From positions 1,612,001 through 1,676,000 of the forward strand of contig NZ_CP126241.1 in the NCBI RefSeq assembly GCF_030142075.1: a stretch of 64,000 nt of DNA, in the 5' to 3' direction. Shown in pieces: positions 8,190-16,494 of the stretch. The notes under the pieces are model-generated. The model was given only the letters and a program-made list of their open reading frames with translations. It had not been told where the DNA came from and searched no databases. This stretch comes from Arthrobacter sp. zg-Y20. GTDB taxonomy: Bacteria > Actinomycetota > Actinomycetes > Actinomycetales > Micrococcaceae. Position numbers and translations under genes: made by a program. How positions within the stretch are numbered: the first letter of the stretch is position 1; each line of letters opens with the position of its first letter.

Positions 8190-9592
8190 CCGGGGAGGTC
8201 TCCTGAGGTGCCGGTGATCCCGGCGGTGGATTCGATCACCGGGGCCATCTTCTTGGACAGGGCTTCATAGAACATGGACAGCGGGAACTCGTCGTCGAGC
8301 ACCTGGTCGGTCAGCCCGCGCGGCGGGCCGTCCAGCGGCAGCGCCTGCGGACCCTGCGCCCAGACCGACGCCGGGTTCGGCGTCAGCGTTCCTGCCACCA
8401 GATCGTACGCCGCGAGCCAGTGCGCCGTCTTGGGCCGGTCGATGGATCGCCAGTACAGTTCCTCGATTTGGGCACCGAGCCGGACGACGACGTCGGCGGT
8501 TTCCTCCCAGTCGATGCTCAGCTTGCCGTCGGTCCAGTGCAGCACGTGGTTCTGGTGCATCCAGGCGAAGAGCAGCTGGCCGCCCAATCCGTCATAGTTG
8601 CGCACCCTGCTGCCGGTGATGGCGAAGCGGAAGATGCGGTCAAAGATGACGGCGTACTGGACCAGCCGGGCATGCCGGCGGGTTTCCTCCGGGGCGTCCT
8701 CGTTGCGCTGGATTTTCACTGCTTCGCGGAAGGCGGTGAGGTCGCAGCGCAATTCCTCCAGGGAATAGAGGAAGTAGGGCATGCGCTGCTTGATCATGAA
8801 CGGATCAAAGGGCAGGTCCCCGCGCATATGGGTGCGGTCGTGGATGAGGTCCCACATGATGAAGGTTTCCTCGGTGAGCTTCTGGTCCTGCAGGAGTTCT
8901 GCGGCCTCGGCGGGCAGTTGCAGCGACGTGATGTCTGCTGCGGCGGCGAGCACCCTGCGGAAGCGGGCGGCCTCCCGGTCCGCGAAGATGGCGCCCCAGG
9001 TGAAGGCCGGGGTTTCCCGCACGGCCACGGTTTCCGGGAAGAGCACCGCGGAGTTGGTGTCATAGCCGGGGGTGAAGTCCAGGAAGCGGATCGGGACGAA
9101 CAGGCCGTTGGAGTATTCACCCGCCTCGAGTTCGGCGACGAACTCAGGCCAGATGACCTCGATCAGCACGGCCTCCACCAGGCGGTTGGAGCTGCCGTTC
9201 TGCGTGTACATGGGGAACACGACCAGGTGGGACAGGCCGTCTGTGCGGTGCTGCTGCGGGGCGAAGGCCATCAGCGAATCGAGGAAGTCGGGTTCCGTGT
9301 CCAGGCCGGCGGCAACCCAGCGCTCGAAGTCGGCCACCGCAAGGCGCAGGTACTCGGCGTCGTGCGCGAAGGCCGGGGCCAGCGCGTCGACGGCGGCGGT
9401 GATGGTGCCGATGAGTTCTGCCGCGGCGGCGTGGTGTTCCGGCTCGATGGAGCCGTTCTTGTTCTGCAGCGGCTGCAGGTCCGTGGCGGCCTGCTTCAGA
9501 GCATGCCAGGCATCCGTGTCGGCCGGGTTGGAGCCTGCCGGTACGGCGGCGATGTCCGGGCGGGACAGGGAAGAGAAAACGGGGGATGACAT
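8186..9592 (-). CDS. DUF6421 family protein
   Basis: 468 residues, soluble, matching the uncharacterised actinobacterial DUF6421 family. Conserved-looking blocks are HLVVFPMYTQNGSSNRLVEA, VLIEVIWPEFV, the His-containing MWDLIHDRTHMRGDLPFDPF, and FRFAITGSRVRNYDGLGGQL. The HDRTHMRGD stretch is reminiscent of a metal or cofactor site, but this is inference. It is the first gene of the run with the SDR and threonine aldolase genes. GGAAGG lies about 8 nt before ATG 9592. Confidence 0.8.
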   Translation of the reverse strand: MSSPVFSSLSRPDIAAVPAGSNPADTDAWHALKQAATDLQPLQNKNGSIEPEHHAAAAELIGTITAAVDALAPAFAHDAEYLRLAVADFERWVAAGLDTEPDFLDSLMAFAPQQHRTDGLSHLVVFPMYTQNGSSNRLVEAVLIEVIWPEFVAELEAGEYSNGLFVPIRFLDFTPGYDTNSAVLFPETVAVRETPAFTWGAIFADREAARFRRVLAAAADITSLQLPAEAAELLQDQKLTEETFIMWDLIHDRTHMRGDLPFDPFMIKQRMPYFLYSLEELRCDLTAFREAVKIQRNEDAPEETRRHARLVQYAVIFDRIFRFAITGSRVRNYDGLGGQLLFAWMHQNHVLHWTDGKLSIDWEETADVVVRLGAQIEELYWRSIDRPKTAHWLAAYDLVAGTLTPNPASVWAQGPQALPLDGPPRGLTDQVLDDEFPLSMFYEALSKKMAPVIESTAGITGTSGDLPG

Positions 9593-9787
9593 AGCTGGGA
9601 CCTTCCGGGAAGGAGCCGTCCCGTTGAGACCGGGTGGCAGCTGGACTAGATAGCGGCCAGCATACTCACAAATTCCTAACGCTTACCTGAACCGAGAGCA
9701 CTGATTAGCAACACTTATGCATGACCGGACGTGTCCGGGGTCACACCCGTAGTTTTGCTTCTGTTCAACTCCCCGGGAAGTTGGCCG

Positions 9788-10165
9788 CTATCTGTCCTCA
9801 GTAGGCATCGCGGAGATGGCGCTTTCCATTCGTTCGGGCGTCCAATATTCCAGCGCCGCCTCGCCGGGTTCTGCCGCATGGACTGTGGAGAGCCCGCAGG
9901 GGTCGGGGTCGGCGGGCGTGGCTGGTTCGGCCGTGTCATCGGCGGGTGCGGGTCCTGCGGGCGTAGCCGGTTCGGCCGGCACTGCGCCTGTGCTGCTCGG
10001 GCACCCGGCCTGCCGGGCAGATTGGACCGCCGAGGTGCCCGACGGTGCGGAATTGCCGGCGTCCTCCGGTAGTGCCGGCGCGGCGTGGGAAGAGCCCCCG
10101 CAACCCATCAGCACAAGCGGGGCGGCCAGAAGAACCGCGCCTGCTGCCCTCGCTTTTCGTGTCAT
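9788..10165 (-). CDS. putative secreted lipoprotein
   Basis: 125 residues. A lipoprotein signal peptide is followed by the lipobox LVLMGCGG (Cys about residue 22), so the mature protein should be lipid-anchored outside the membrane. The rest is low-complexity Ala/Pro/Asp with PATPAGPAPA-like repeats and a few Cys. The only ordered-looking part is the C-terminal ALEYWTPERMESAISAMP, a pattern seen at the start of secreted actinobacterial proteins. No enzyme domain; it may be the start of a truncated larger protein. The 195 bp between it and DUF6421 holds only leader sequence. Confidence 0.6.
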   Translation of the reverse strand: MTRKARAAGAVLLAAPLVLMGCGGSSHAAPALPEDAGNSAPSGTSAVQSARQAGCPSSTGAVPAEPATPAGPAPADDTAEPATPADPDPCGLSTVHAAEPGEAALEYWTPERMESAISAMPTEDR

Positions 10166-10209
10166 GTGGGCAGGCTAGCCTAGTTGGCTGCGACCGGGGC
10201 GCGTGCGTC

Positions 10210-10274
10210 GCAGCTTTCGTACAGTTGATGCTGCCTGCGCCTTGTCCGGCCAGCCTGTGCTGTACAGAAGGCAC
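10210..10274. repeat. degenerate inverted-repeat element, copy A
   Basis: The arms contain TTTCGTACAGTTGATGC (10215-10231) and, inverted, GTGCTGTACAGAAGGCAC (10257-10274). The core YTT..GTACAG matches the arms of the longer element at 37574-37668, so the two look like members of one dispersed family. It lies between the lipoprotein and prfC. No open reading frame. Confidence 0.5.
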
Positions 10275-10295
10275 GGGTGCGGAGGCGCGTGGCTC

Positions 10296-11927
10296 CTAGT
10301 AGCCGCGGCTGCTGTTCGGCGATTCGGTGCCGATGACGGTCAGCGAAACTTCGGGGTGGTTCTTCTCCACCCGGCGCAGCGCCCACACATCGTTGAACAC
10401 GGCGACGTACGCGCCGTCGGTACGCACAAGGACCTCGGCGCCGTGGACGTTGGAGAGGATCTCCGCGGCATCGGCCGTGGTGAGCCGGGCCAGCGAGTAG
10501 GAGAGCTGTTCGTAGCGCATGGGGGCGTTGAAGTCCTGCGTCATGCGGTCTTCGACCACCTCGAACTGCATGGGGCCGACGGCGGCCAGTACGGGAGCCT
10601 GGTCACCGCGGCGGTCCGAACGCAGCACCTGGATGATGCCCTCGTGTTCGAGCTGGTCGATGCCGCGGCGGAACTGCTTGTACCGGCTCGGGTCCTGGGA
10701 GCGGGCCACGCGGAAGTGCTCGGGGGAGAAGAACGGGATGGGCGGGTACTCCACCGGCTCTTCGACGTAGAGGCTGTCGCCCACCCGCAGCGCGGAGGCG
10801 TTGACCAGCCCGACGACGTCGCCCGGGTACGCCTGGTCGATCACTTCGCGTTCGCGGCCGAACAGGTGCTGGGCGTACTTGGTGGCGAAGGTCTTGCCGG
10901 TGTTGGAGTGCGTCACCACCATGCCGCGTTCAAAAACGCCGGAGCACACGCGGATGAAGGCCACGTGGTCGCGGTGGGCGCGGTTCATGCCGGCCTGGAC
11001 CTTGAAGACGAAGCCGGAGAAGGGCGCTTCGACGGGGCGCAGGCCGCCGTCCTTGTCTTCGCGGGCCGAGGCTGAGGGGGCCAGGTCCACCAGGGTGTCC
11101 AGGATCTGCTTGACGCCGAAGTTCAGCGCGGCGGAGGAGAAGAGGATGGGGGTGGCCTTGGCGTCCAGGAACGCGTCGCGGTCGAACTCGCGGCCGTCGA
11201 TGACCAGTTCGGCCTCGTCCAGGGAGTCGGTCCAGACATCGCCTTCGCGCTCCAGGGCCTGTGCCGGGGTGAAGTGCTCTTCCTTGGCCAAGGAGGCGCC
11301 GGAGTTCTGCCGTTCAAAGTGGACGTATTCGTCCTTCTGCAGGTCCCAGACGCCGCGGAAATCGCCGGCAATGCCCACCGCCCAGGTCAGCGGCATGGGA
11401 GCCAGGCCGGTGCGTTCGGTGATCTCGTCCATCAGTGCCAGCGGGTCCAGGCCGGGGCGGTCCCACTTGTTGATCACGGTGATGATGGGCAGGTTCCGGG
11501 CACGGCAGACCTCGAACAGTTTCATGGTCTGGGTTTCCAGGCCCTTGGCCGCATCCACGAGCATCACGGCGCAGTCCACGGCGGCGAGCACCCGGTAAGT
11601 GTCTTCGGAGAAGTCGGCGTGGCCGGGGGTGTCCAGCAGGTTGATCACGGTGTCCCGGTAGGCGAACTGCAGGGCCGTGGAGCTGATGGAGATGCCGCGG
11701 TCCTTTTCCATCTGCATCCAGTCGGAAACCGTCTCGCGGCGGTTTTCCTTACCGTTGGTGGCACCGGCCGTACCAATAACGCGGGCGTGCAGGGCCAGCG
11801 CTTCGGTGAGCGTGGACTTGCCGGCGTCGGGGTGGGAGATCACCGCAAAGGTGCGCCGTCGGGCGGACTCCTTGATGATCTCCTTGGTGGCGGTGGCGCT
11901 GACGGTGGTGGAAACCTGTTGTGACAC
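10296..11927 (-). CDS. prfC: peptide chain release factor 3
   Basis: 543 residues, translational GTPase that ejects RF1/RF2 after termination. G1 is SHPDAGKST (32-39), the switch I region has NRRETVSDWMQMEKDRGISI, G3 is DTPGHADFSEDT, and G4 is NKWDRPG. Domains II and III follow (FVFKVQAGMNRAHRDHVAFI; GVVNASALRVGDSL-like region), giving the full RF3 length. The apparent start is GTG 11927, overlapping its own weak ribosome site, so the first few residues are uncertain. Divergent from the thiolase gene across 360 bp of structured DNA. Confidence 0.94.
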   Translation of the reverse strand: MSQQVSTTVSATATKEIIKESARRRTFAVISHPDAGKSTLTEALALHARVIGTAGATNGKENRRETVSDWMQMEKDRGISISSTALQFAYRDTVINLLDTPGHADFSEDTYRVLAAVDCAVMLVDAAKGLETQTMKLFEVCRARNLPIITVINKWDRPGLDPLALMDEITERTGLAPMPLTWAVGIAGDFRGVWDLQKDEYVHFERQNSGASLAKEEHFTPAQALEREGDVWTDSLDEAELVIDGREFDRDAFLDAKATPILFSSAALNFGVKQILDTLVDLAPSASAREDKDGGLRPVEAPFSGFVFKVQAGMNRAHRDHVAFIRVCSGVFERGMVVTHSNTGKTFATKYAQHLFGREREVIDQAYPGDVVGLVNASALRVGDSLYVEEPVEYPPIPFFSPEHFRVARSQDPSRYKQFRRGIDQLEHEGIIQVLRSDRRGDQAPVLAAVGPMQFEVVEDRMTQDFNAPMRYEQLSYSLARLTTADAAEILSNVHGAEVLVRTDGAYVAVFNDVWALRRVEKNHPEVSLTVIGTESPNSSRGY

Positions 11928-12090
11928 TCCGCTGCTTTCAGACTCTGTGGATTGGAACTGCTGGGGGACTTGTGTCCGCGCCCGACAGTCAGCTGCTCAG
12001 AACACAGCTTTCTCATTCTACCCGTCCCGCACTGACCGGCCGGACGAAGGCACGGCCGGAGCCGCCGCCGTCGTGCGCCTGGAGGTGGGA

Positions 12091-12218
12091 CCCTGCGGTT
12101 TGTGGCAATCCCCGCGCCGCGCAGCGAAGGGATTGTCACAGCCTGCAGGGATCCGGACAAACCGCAGGGATTCGACGCCGCGGATTCGTACCGCTGGTAC
12201 GGGACGCGCGGCGTCGAA
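12091..12218. repeat. two adjacent large inverted repeats
   Basis: First structure: CCCTGCGGTTTGT (12091-12103) pairs with ACAAACCGCAGGG (12157-12169), with an inner near-perfect pairing of GTGGCAATCCC and GGGATTGTCAC. Second: TTCGACGCCGCG (12171-12182) pairs with CGCGGCGTCGAA (12207-12218) around CGTACC-GCT-GGTACG. Both lie in the 360-bp prfC/thiolase divergent spacer and encode no protein. They may act as a terminator, a 5' UTR structure, or a repeat element. Confidence 0.7.
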
Positions 12219-12238
12219 GTCCTCTAATGTGGTGCACG

Positions 12239-12250
12239 GCACGTACGTGC
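12239..12250. promoter_or_regulatory. 12-bp perfect palindrome, possible operator
   Basis: GCACGTACGTGC lies 38 bp before the thiolase start codon, in the position expected for a repressor site. No regulator gene is adjacent, so the binding protein is unknown. Confidence 0.4.
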
Positions 12251-12287
12251 TCTCACCCGCCTTACAACGACGAAAGGCCCTCCAATC

Positions 12288-13454
12288 ATGGCTGAAGCGT
12301 TCATCATCGATGCCGTCCGCACGCCCGTCGGCAAGCGCAACGGGGGACTGAGCAAGATCCACCCGGCCGATCTTGCCGCCCACGTGCTTGCCGAGACGGT
12401 CCGCCGCAGCGGCATCGATTCCGAGGAATATGACGAGGTCATCCTGGGCGCCATCGACCAGGTCGGTCCCCAGGCCATGGATATTGCCCGCACTTCCTGG
12501 CTGGCGGCCGGGCTGTCGGAGCGGGTTCCGGGCACCACCGTGGAGCGCCAGTGCGGCTCCGGCCAGCAGGCGGTGTCCTACGCGGCGCAGGCTGTGATGA
12601 GCGGCACCAGCGACCTGGTGATTGCCGGCGGCGTGCAGAGCATGTCCTCCGTGCCGCTGTCCTTCGCCAATACCGCCGCGAAGGAACTGGGTTTTCCGAA
12701 TCCGTTTGCCGGATCCGTGGGCTGGGAGAAGCGCTACGGCAACCAGCAGGTCTCCCAGTTCATCGGCGCAGAGATGATGGTGAAGCAGTGGGGGCTGAGC
12801 CGGGAGGAGATGGAGGACTTCGCCGTCGAATCCCATGTGCGTGCCATTGCGGCACAGGCCGAGGGCCGCTTTGACCGGGAGATCCTGCCGATGAACGGCG
12901 TTACCGCGGACGAAGGTCCCCGTGACCCGAACCGGGCCAAGATTGCCACCCTGGCACCGCTGGCCGAAGGCGGCTCCCTGACCGCAGCTACCTCGTCCCA
13001 GATTTCTGACGCCGCCGCCGTCCTGCTGCTGGCCTCCGAGGATGCGGTCCGCCGCTACGGGCTCAAGCCCCGCGCCCGCATCCACTCCATCTCCGCCCGC
13101 GGCGATGATCCCATCATGATGCTCAGCGCCCCCATCGAGGCCACCCGGCACGCGCTCAAGCGCACCGGGATGAGTATCGAGGACATCGATCTGTTCGAGA
13201 TTAACGAAGCGTTCGCTTCCGTGGTGCTCGCCTGGCAGCGGGAGCTCGGGGTGGACATGGCCAAGGTCAACGTCAACGGCGGCGGCATTGCCCTGGGCCA
13301 TCCGATCGGAGCCACCGGTGCCCGGATCATGACCACCCTGCTGCACGAGCTGGAGCGCACCGGCGGCCGCTACGGGCTGCAGACCATGTGCGAAGGCGGC
13401 GGGCAGGCGAACGTCACCATCATCGAGCGGCTGGACGAGGGCTTCCGGCTGTAG
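12288..13454 (+). CDS. acetyl-CoA acyltransferase (thiolase)
   Basis: 388 residues, full-length type II thiolase that condenses or cleaves acyl-CoA. The acyl-accepting cysteine is C89 in VERQCGSGQQAV, the base is H338 in GGIALGHPIGATGARI, and the second cysteine is C368 in QTMCEGGGQANVTIIE. NEAFAS is also present. The longer fatty-acid or steroid side-chain thiolases of actinobacteria look similar, so I do not choose between biosynthetic and degradative roles. ATG 12288 follows GAAAGG. It stands alone, not beside other beta-oxidation genes. Confidence 0.9.
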   Translation: MAEAFIIDAVRTPVGKRNGGLSKIHPADLAAHVLAETVRRSGIDSEEYDEVILGAIDQVGPQAMDIARTSWLAAGLSERVPGTTVERQCGSGQQAVSYAAQAVMSGTSDLVIAGGVQSMSSVPLSFANTAAKELGFPNPFAGSVGWEKRYGNQQVSQFIGAEMMVKQWGLSREEMEDFAVESHVRAIAAQAEGRFDREILPMNGVTADEGPRDPNRAKIATLAPLAEGGSLTAATSSQISDAAAVLLLASEDAVRRYGLKPRARIHSISARGDDPIMMLSAPIEATRHALKRTGMSIEDIDLFEINEAFASVVLAWQRELGVDMAKVNVNGGGIALGHPIGATGARIMTTLLHELERTGGRYGLQTMCEGGGQANVTIIERLDEGFRL

Positions 13455-13512
13455 GCGGGCTGCGCAGGCGCGGCCCGGTTGGCCGGTGCCGCCGGCTAGA
13501 CGGCCCCGCCGC

Positions 13513-13794
13513 TCAGGCGGGGCCGTCCACGGGGTACCCCGAGGCGTAGGCGACCCACTGTCCGGTCCCTGTCTCCGGGCACTGCTCGAGCATGGCTCGT
13601 TCAGTGACCTGGTAGTCCGCCGGTGCCTGCCGATACATCACCTTCACCAGGTCGATGTCCCGGTCCACGCGTCCGTCCTTCCACAGCACGTCATAGCGGA
13701 AGGCCCGGACCGGCCGGCGCCGCCACCGTGAAGGACGCATATACGCGGTGGCGCGGAAGGCTAAGGGAATGGGGTCGCGGTCATTGGCTGGCAC
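13513..13794 (-). CDS. hypothetical small basic protein
   Basis: About 93 residues from GTG 13794. The frame is open further upstream but then overlaps the DUF2809 gene. It is Arg-rich at the N terminus (YMRPSRWRRRPVRAFRYDVL), with a beta-like middle (WKDGRVDRDIDLVKVMYRQA) and an end WVAYASGYPVDGPA. No family recognised. It starts 11 bp after the stop of the DUF2809 gene, so the two probably share a transcript. Confidence 0.55.
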   Translation of the reverse strand: MPANDRDPIPLAFRATAYMRPSRWRRRPVRAFRYDVLWKDGRVDRDIDLVKVMYRQAPADYQVTERAMLEQCPETGTGQWVAYASGYPVDGPA

Positions 13795-13804
13795 GGCACC
13801 ATGC

Positions 13805-14188
13805 TTACACAGGTGGTCCGCCGGCCGGGCGCCGCCCGCCGGTCCGCCGTCCAAACCGCAGATCCAGCAGGAACACTGCCGCTGCTCCGGCAACATACGC
13901 CGGCAGGTCCCAGACGTTGAACGTAGTGCCCAGCACCAGGCGCAGCGGCGGCCACTGCGCACCCCACTGGGCAGGGTACGGGGTGAGCTGGAACAGCTCG
14001 ATCAGCATGCAGACCACGACGGCGGCGCCCGCCAGCCGCCAACGCCGCGCCCCGGGCAGGAGAAAGGCCAGCAGCAGGTACATCAGCGCTGCATACAGGA
14101 TGCCGCCGGACGCGTCGCCCAGCAGTCCCGGCAACCCGGTGCGGGCAAACAGGCCCAGCGCCAGGACAACGACGGCGGCGCAGGCCAC
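13805..14188 (-). CDS. DUF2809-like membrane protein
   Basis: 127 residues, four membrane helices. It shows the DUF2809 pattern: an N-terminal helix ending GLFARTG, then SGGILYAALMYLLLAFLLP, VVVCMLIELFQLTPYP (the conserved E-x-x-Q-L) and a last helix (DLPAYVAGAAAVFLLDLRFG). Role unknown. GTG 14188 is the first reasonable start; upstream codons in frame lack ATG or GTG. Confidence 0.7.
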   Translation of the reverse strand: MACAAVVVLALGLFARTGLPGLLGDASGGILYAALMYLLLAFLLPGARRWRLAGAAVVVCMLIELFQLTPYPAQWGAQWPPLRLVLGTTFNVWDLPAYVAGAAAVFLLDLRFGRRTGGRRPAGGPPV

Positions 14189-14362
14189 GGCGGCGCGGCG
14201 GCGGGAAGTCCGCGGCGGGATGTTCGGGTGCGGGGTGTTCGGGTCTATGGGAACGGCGCGGGAGGTTCGGGATACCCGGGGGCCGGTGGATGAAGTGTCG
14301 ATGCCGTCACAGTACCCAAAGATTTCCGTCCAAAGAGGAGCCCGTCCAGGAGCACGCCCTCA

Positions 14363-14449
14363 TCGAAAAGGCAAAAATTACCGATTACCCGGCGAAAAAC
14401 GGTAATTTTTGCTTTCTCGATCGAGGCAACGGCTATTTGTGCCTTTTCG
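14363..14449. terminator. AT-rich inverted repeat, probable terminator of the V-ATPase operon
   Basis: TCGAAAAGGCAAAAATTACC (from 14363) pairs with GGTAATTTTTGCTTTCTCGA (to 14420) with two mismatches. A third partial copy, ATTTGTGCCTTTTCG, lies at 14435-14449. It follows the stop of the last V-ATPase gene on the minus strand and contains a T run at the stem end. The low GC is striking against its surroundings. Confidence 0.6.
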
Positions 14450-14451
14450 GC

Positions 14452-15051
14452 TCACATGAGTCCGGCGGCCCAGCGCAGCCGCAGGCTTTCCTCCAGTTCC
14501 TGCTCCGCGATCCGCCGTTCAATGGCGGTCAGCTGTTCCTCCAGCCGCGGAATCCACCGGTTCTCCACGGCGCGCTGCCGGGTGCGCGTGGCGGCCAGTT
14601 CCTCCGAGACCAGCAGCAGCGCCCGCTGGCTCGCGGCCGCGGCTACGGCAGCTTCCAACGCAGTCCGGTGTGCCGCCGCAGCGTAGGCCAATGCGGAGCT
14701 GCCCCCGGCCGGCGGCGCCGCAGGAACCGTGCAGGACGCATCTTCGGGATAGGAAATACCCATCGCCCCGCCCCAGCGGACCGTGGCCAGCGCGGTGTCC
14801 GACGGCGCTGCCTCCGCCAGACGGTCAGCCCCGTCCAGCGCCGTGGTCCGCCGCAGCCACACGGCAGCTTCCCGGGCCAGTTCCTCCCAGGCCAGCCGCG
14901 CGGCGTCGGCCCTTTCTGCCAGCCCGTCGATGGAACGCTGCAAGATGCGCTGCTTGCGGTCCAGCAGTTCCGCACCGCGCCGGGCGGTGGCCAGCCGGCG
15001 CTGAACTTCGGCACGCTCTGCCCGGCTTCCCCCGGACCGGAACCCGCTCAC
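14452..15051 (-). CDS. atpD: V/A-type ATPase subunit D (central rotor shaft)
   Basis: 199 residues, almost all helical. The N- and C-terminal long helices (AEVQRRLATARRGAELLDRK; RQRAVENRWIPRLEEQLTAI) form the antiparallel coiled coil typical of subunit D. The short middle section, GGAMGISYPEDASC, corresponds to the region facing the membrane ring. It is the last gene of the operon, 30 bp after subunit B, matching the A-B-D order found generally. Length is in the family range of about 200-215. Confidence 0.85.
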   Translation of the reverse strand: MSGFRSGGSRAERAEVQRRLATARRGAELLDRKQRILQRSIDGLAERADAARLAWEELAREAAVWLRRTTALDGADRLAEAAPSDTALATVRWGGAMGISYPEDASCTVPAAPPAGGSSALAYAAAAHRTALEAAVAAAASQRALLLVSEELAATRTRQRAVENRWIPRLEEQLTAIERRIAEQELEESLRLRWAAGLM

Positions 15052-15081
15052 GGCTGCACTCCGCTCACGGCTGCGCCCCGC

Positions 15082-16494
15082 TCACAACCGGGCCCCGTCC
15101 ACGGCCCCGGGCAGGTACCGGTCCAGGAACTCGCCGGAAAGCATGGTCAGTTCCCGCCGGGGCAGCAGGGACAGTGCCTGCCAGGCCAGATCCAGGGTCT
15201 GCTCCAAGGTGCGCAACTCGTCGCGGCCCTGGTGGAGCAGTTCCTTTTCCACCACGGAGCGGAACTCTATGTAGGCCTTGTCGGTCTCACTCAGTGCGGC
15301 CGTTCCCACCAGTTCAGCGAGCTCGGACGCGGACCGGGCCCGGGCCATCGCGGACAGGACCTGCGCGGCCACGTCGAGGTGGTCCTCCCGGGTCCGGCCT
15401 TTACCCGCACCGCTGCGCATGAGCCGGGACAGTGAGGAGAGCACATCCACGGGCGGGTAGATCCCGCGGGCGTCGATGTCGCCGTCGAGCACTATCTGCC
15501 CCTCGGTGATGTAGCCGGTAAGGTCCGGCACCGGGTGGGTGATGTCTCCGGCGGGCATGGTCAGCACCGGAACAATGGTGACCGAGCCTTCCCGTCCCCG
15601 CACCCGGCCGCAGCGTTCGTACAGGGTGGCCAGGTCGCTGTAGAGGTAGCCCGGGTACCCGCGCCGGGCCGGGATTTCCCGCCGGGCAGCGGAGACCTCG
15701 CGGACCGCCTCCGCATAGCTGGTCATGTCCGACATCACCACCAGCACGTCGGCGCCGTCGTCGTAGGCCAGCGACTCGGCAAGGGTCAGTGCAATCCGGG
15801 GCGTGAGGATGCGTTCAATCACCGGATCGTCGGCGGCGTTGAGCAGCAGCACCAGTTCTCCGGCGGACGAACGTTCCTCCAGTCGGTCCCGAATGTAGGC
15901 GATGTCTGCGTGAGTCATGCCCATCGCGGCGAACACCACCCGGAAGGCACGGCCGGAGGAGGTGGTGGCCTGCGCGGCGATCTGCGTGGCCAGGGTCAGG
16001 TGCGGCAGCCCCGGGATGGAGAAGATAGGCAGCTTCTGCCCGCGGACCAGGGTGGTGAGGGCATCCACCACGGAGACCCCGGTGATCACCGGATCCTGCG
16101 GCGGTTCCCGGTAGACGGGGTTCAGCGGCCAGCCGCCGACAGGAGAGGAATGCTCAGCGGTCACTGGAGGGCCGCCGTCGAGCGGTTCCCCGCGGCCGTT
16201 GCAGACCCGGCCCAGCCAGTCCGTGCCCACCGGCACCGCGAGGGGCCGGCCCTGGAAGCGGACTTCCACCCCGCCCAGGGACATGCCCTCGGTGCCCTCC
16301 AAGACCTGCAGAGTGGTCTCGTCGCCGTCGATCTCCAGAACCAGGGCATGGCGCTCGGCCCCGCCGTCCACTGAAACGTTGGCGAACTCGTCCCAGCCCA
16401 CGCCCTGGGTGTCCCCAAGGACCAGCAAGGGGCCGCGTAGCTCGCGCACGTCGCTGTGGCCCAGCCGAGCCGCGTGGCTGCTCTCGTTAGCCAT
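15082..16494 (-). CDS. atpB: V/A-type ATPase subunit B (non-catalytic)
   Basis: 470 residues from ATG 16494, which overlaps the end of subunit A by 8 bp. A longer in-frame extension upstream is only the complement of the subunit A tail. It lacks a P-loop, as expected, with IFSIPGLPHLTLATQIAAQA at that position. Other family blocks are VFAAMGMTHADIAYIRDRLE, the MTSYAEAVREVSAARREIPA stretch carrying the conserved Arg-rich interface, and GYPGYLYSDLATLYERCGRV. It forms the A3B3 hexamer with subunit A. Confidence 0.92.
   Translation of the reverse strand: MANESSHAARLGHSDVRELRGPLLVLGDTQGVGWDEFANVSVDGGAERHALVLEIDGDETTLQVLEGTEGMSLGGVEVRFQGRPLAVPVGTDWLGRVCNGRGEPLDGGPPVTAEHSSPVGGWPLNPVYREPPQDPVITGVSVVDALTTLVRGQKLPIFSIPGLPHLTLATQIAAQATTSSGRAFRVVFAAMGMTHADIAYIRDRLEERSSAGELVLLLNAADDPVIERILTPRIALTLAESLAYDDGADVLVVMSDMTSYAEAVREVSAARREIPARRGYPGYLYSDLATLYERCGRVRGREGSVTIVPVLTMPAGDITHPVPDLTGYITEGQIVLDGDIDARGIYPPVDVLSSLSRLMRSGAGKGRTREDHLDVAAQVLSAMARARSASELAELVGTAALSETDKAYIEFRSVVEKELLHQGRDELRTLEQTLDLAWQALSLLPRRELTMLSGEFLDRYLPGAVDGARL

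Noticed and set aside
12018-13346. A 442-codon minus-strand frame over the thiolase
   Set aside because: Shadow of the thiolase, whose catalytic residues are all present on the plus strand.
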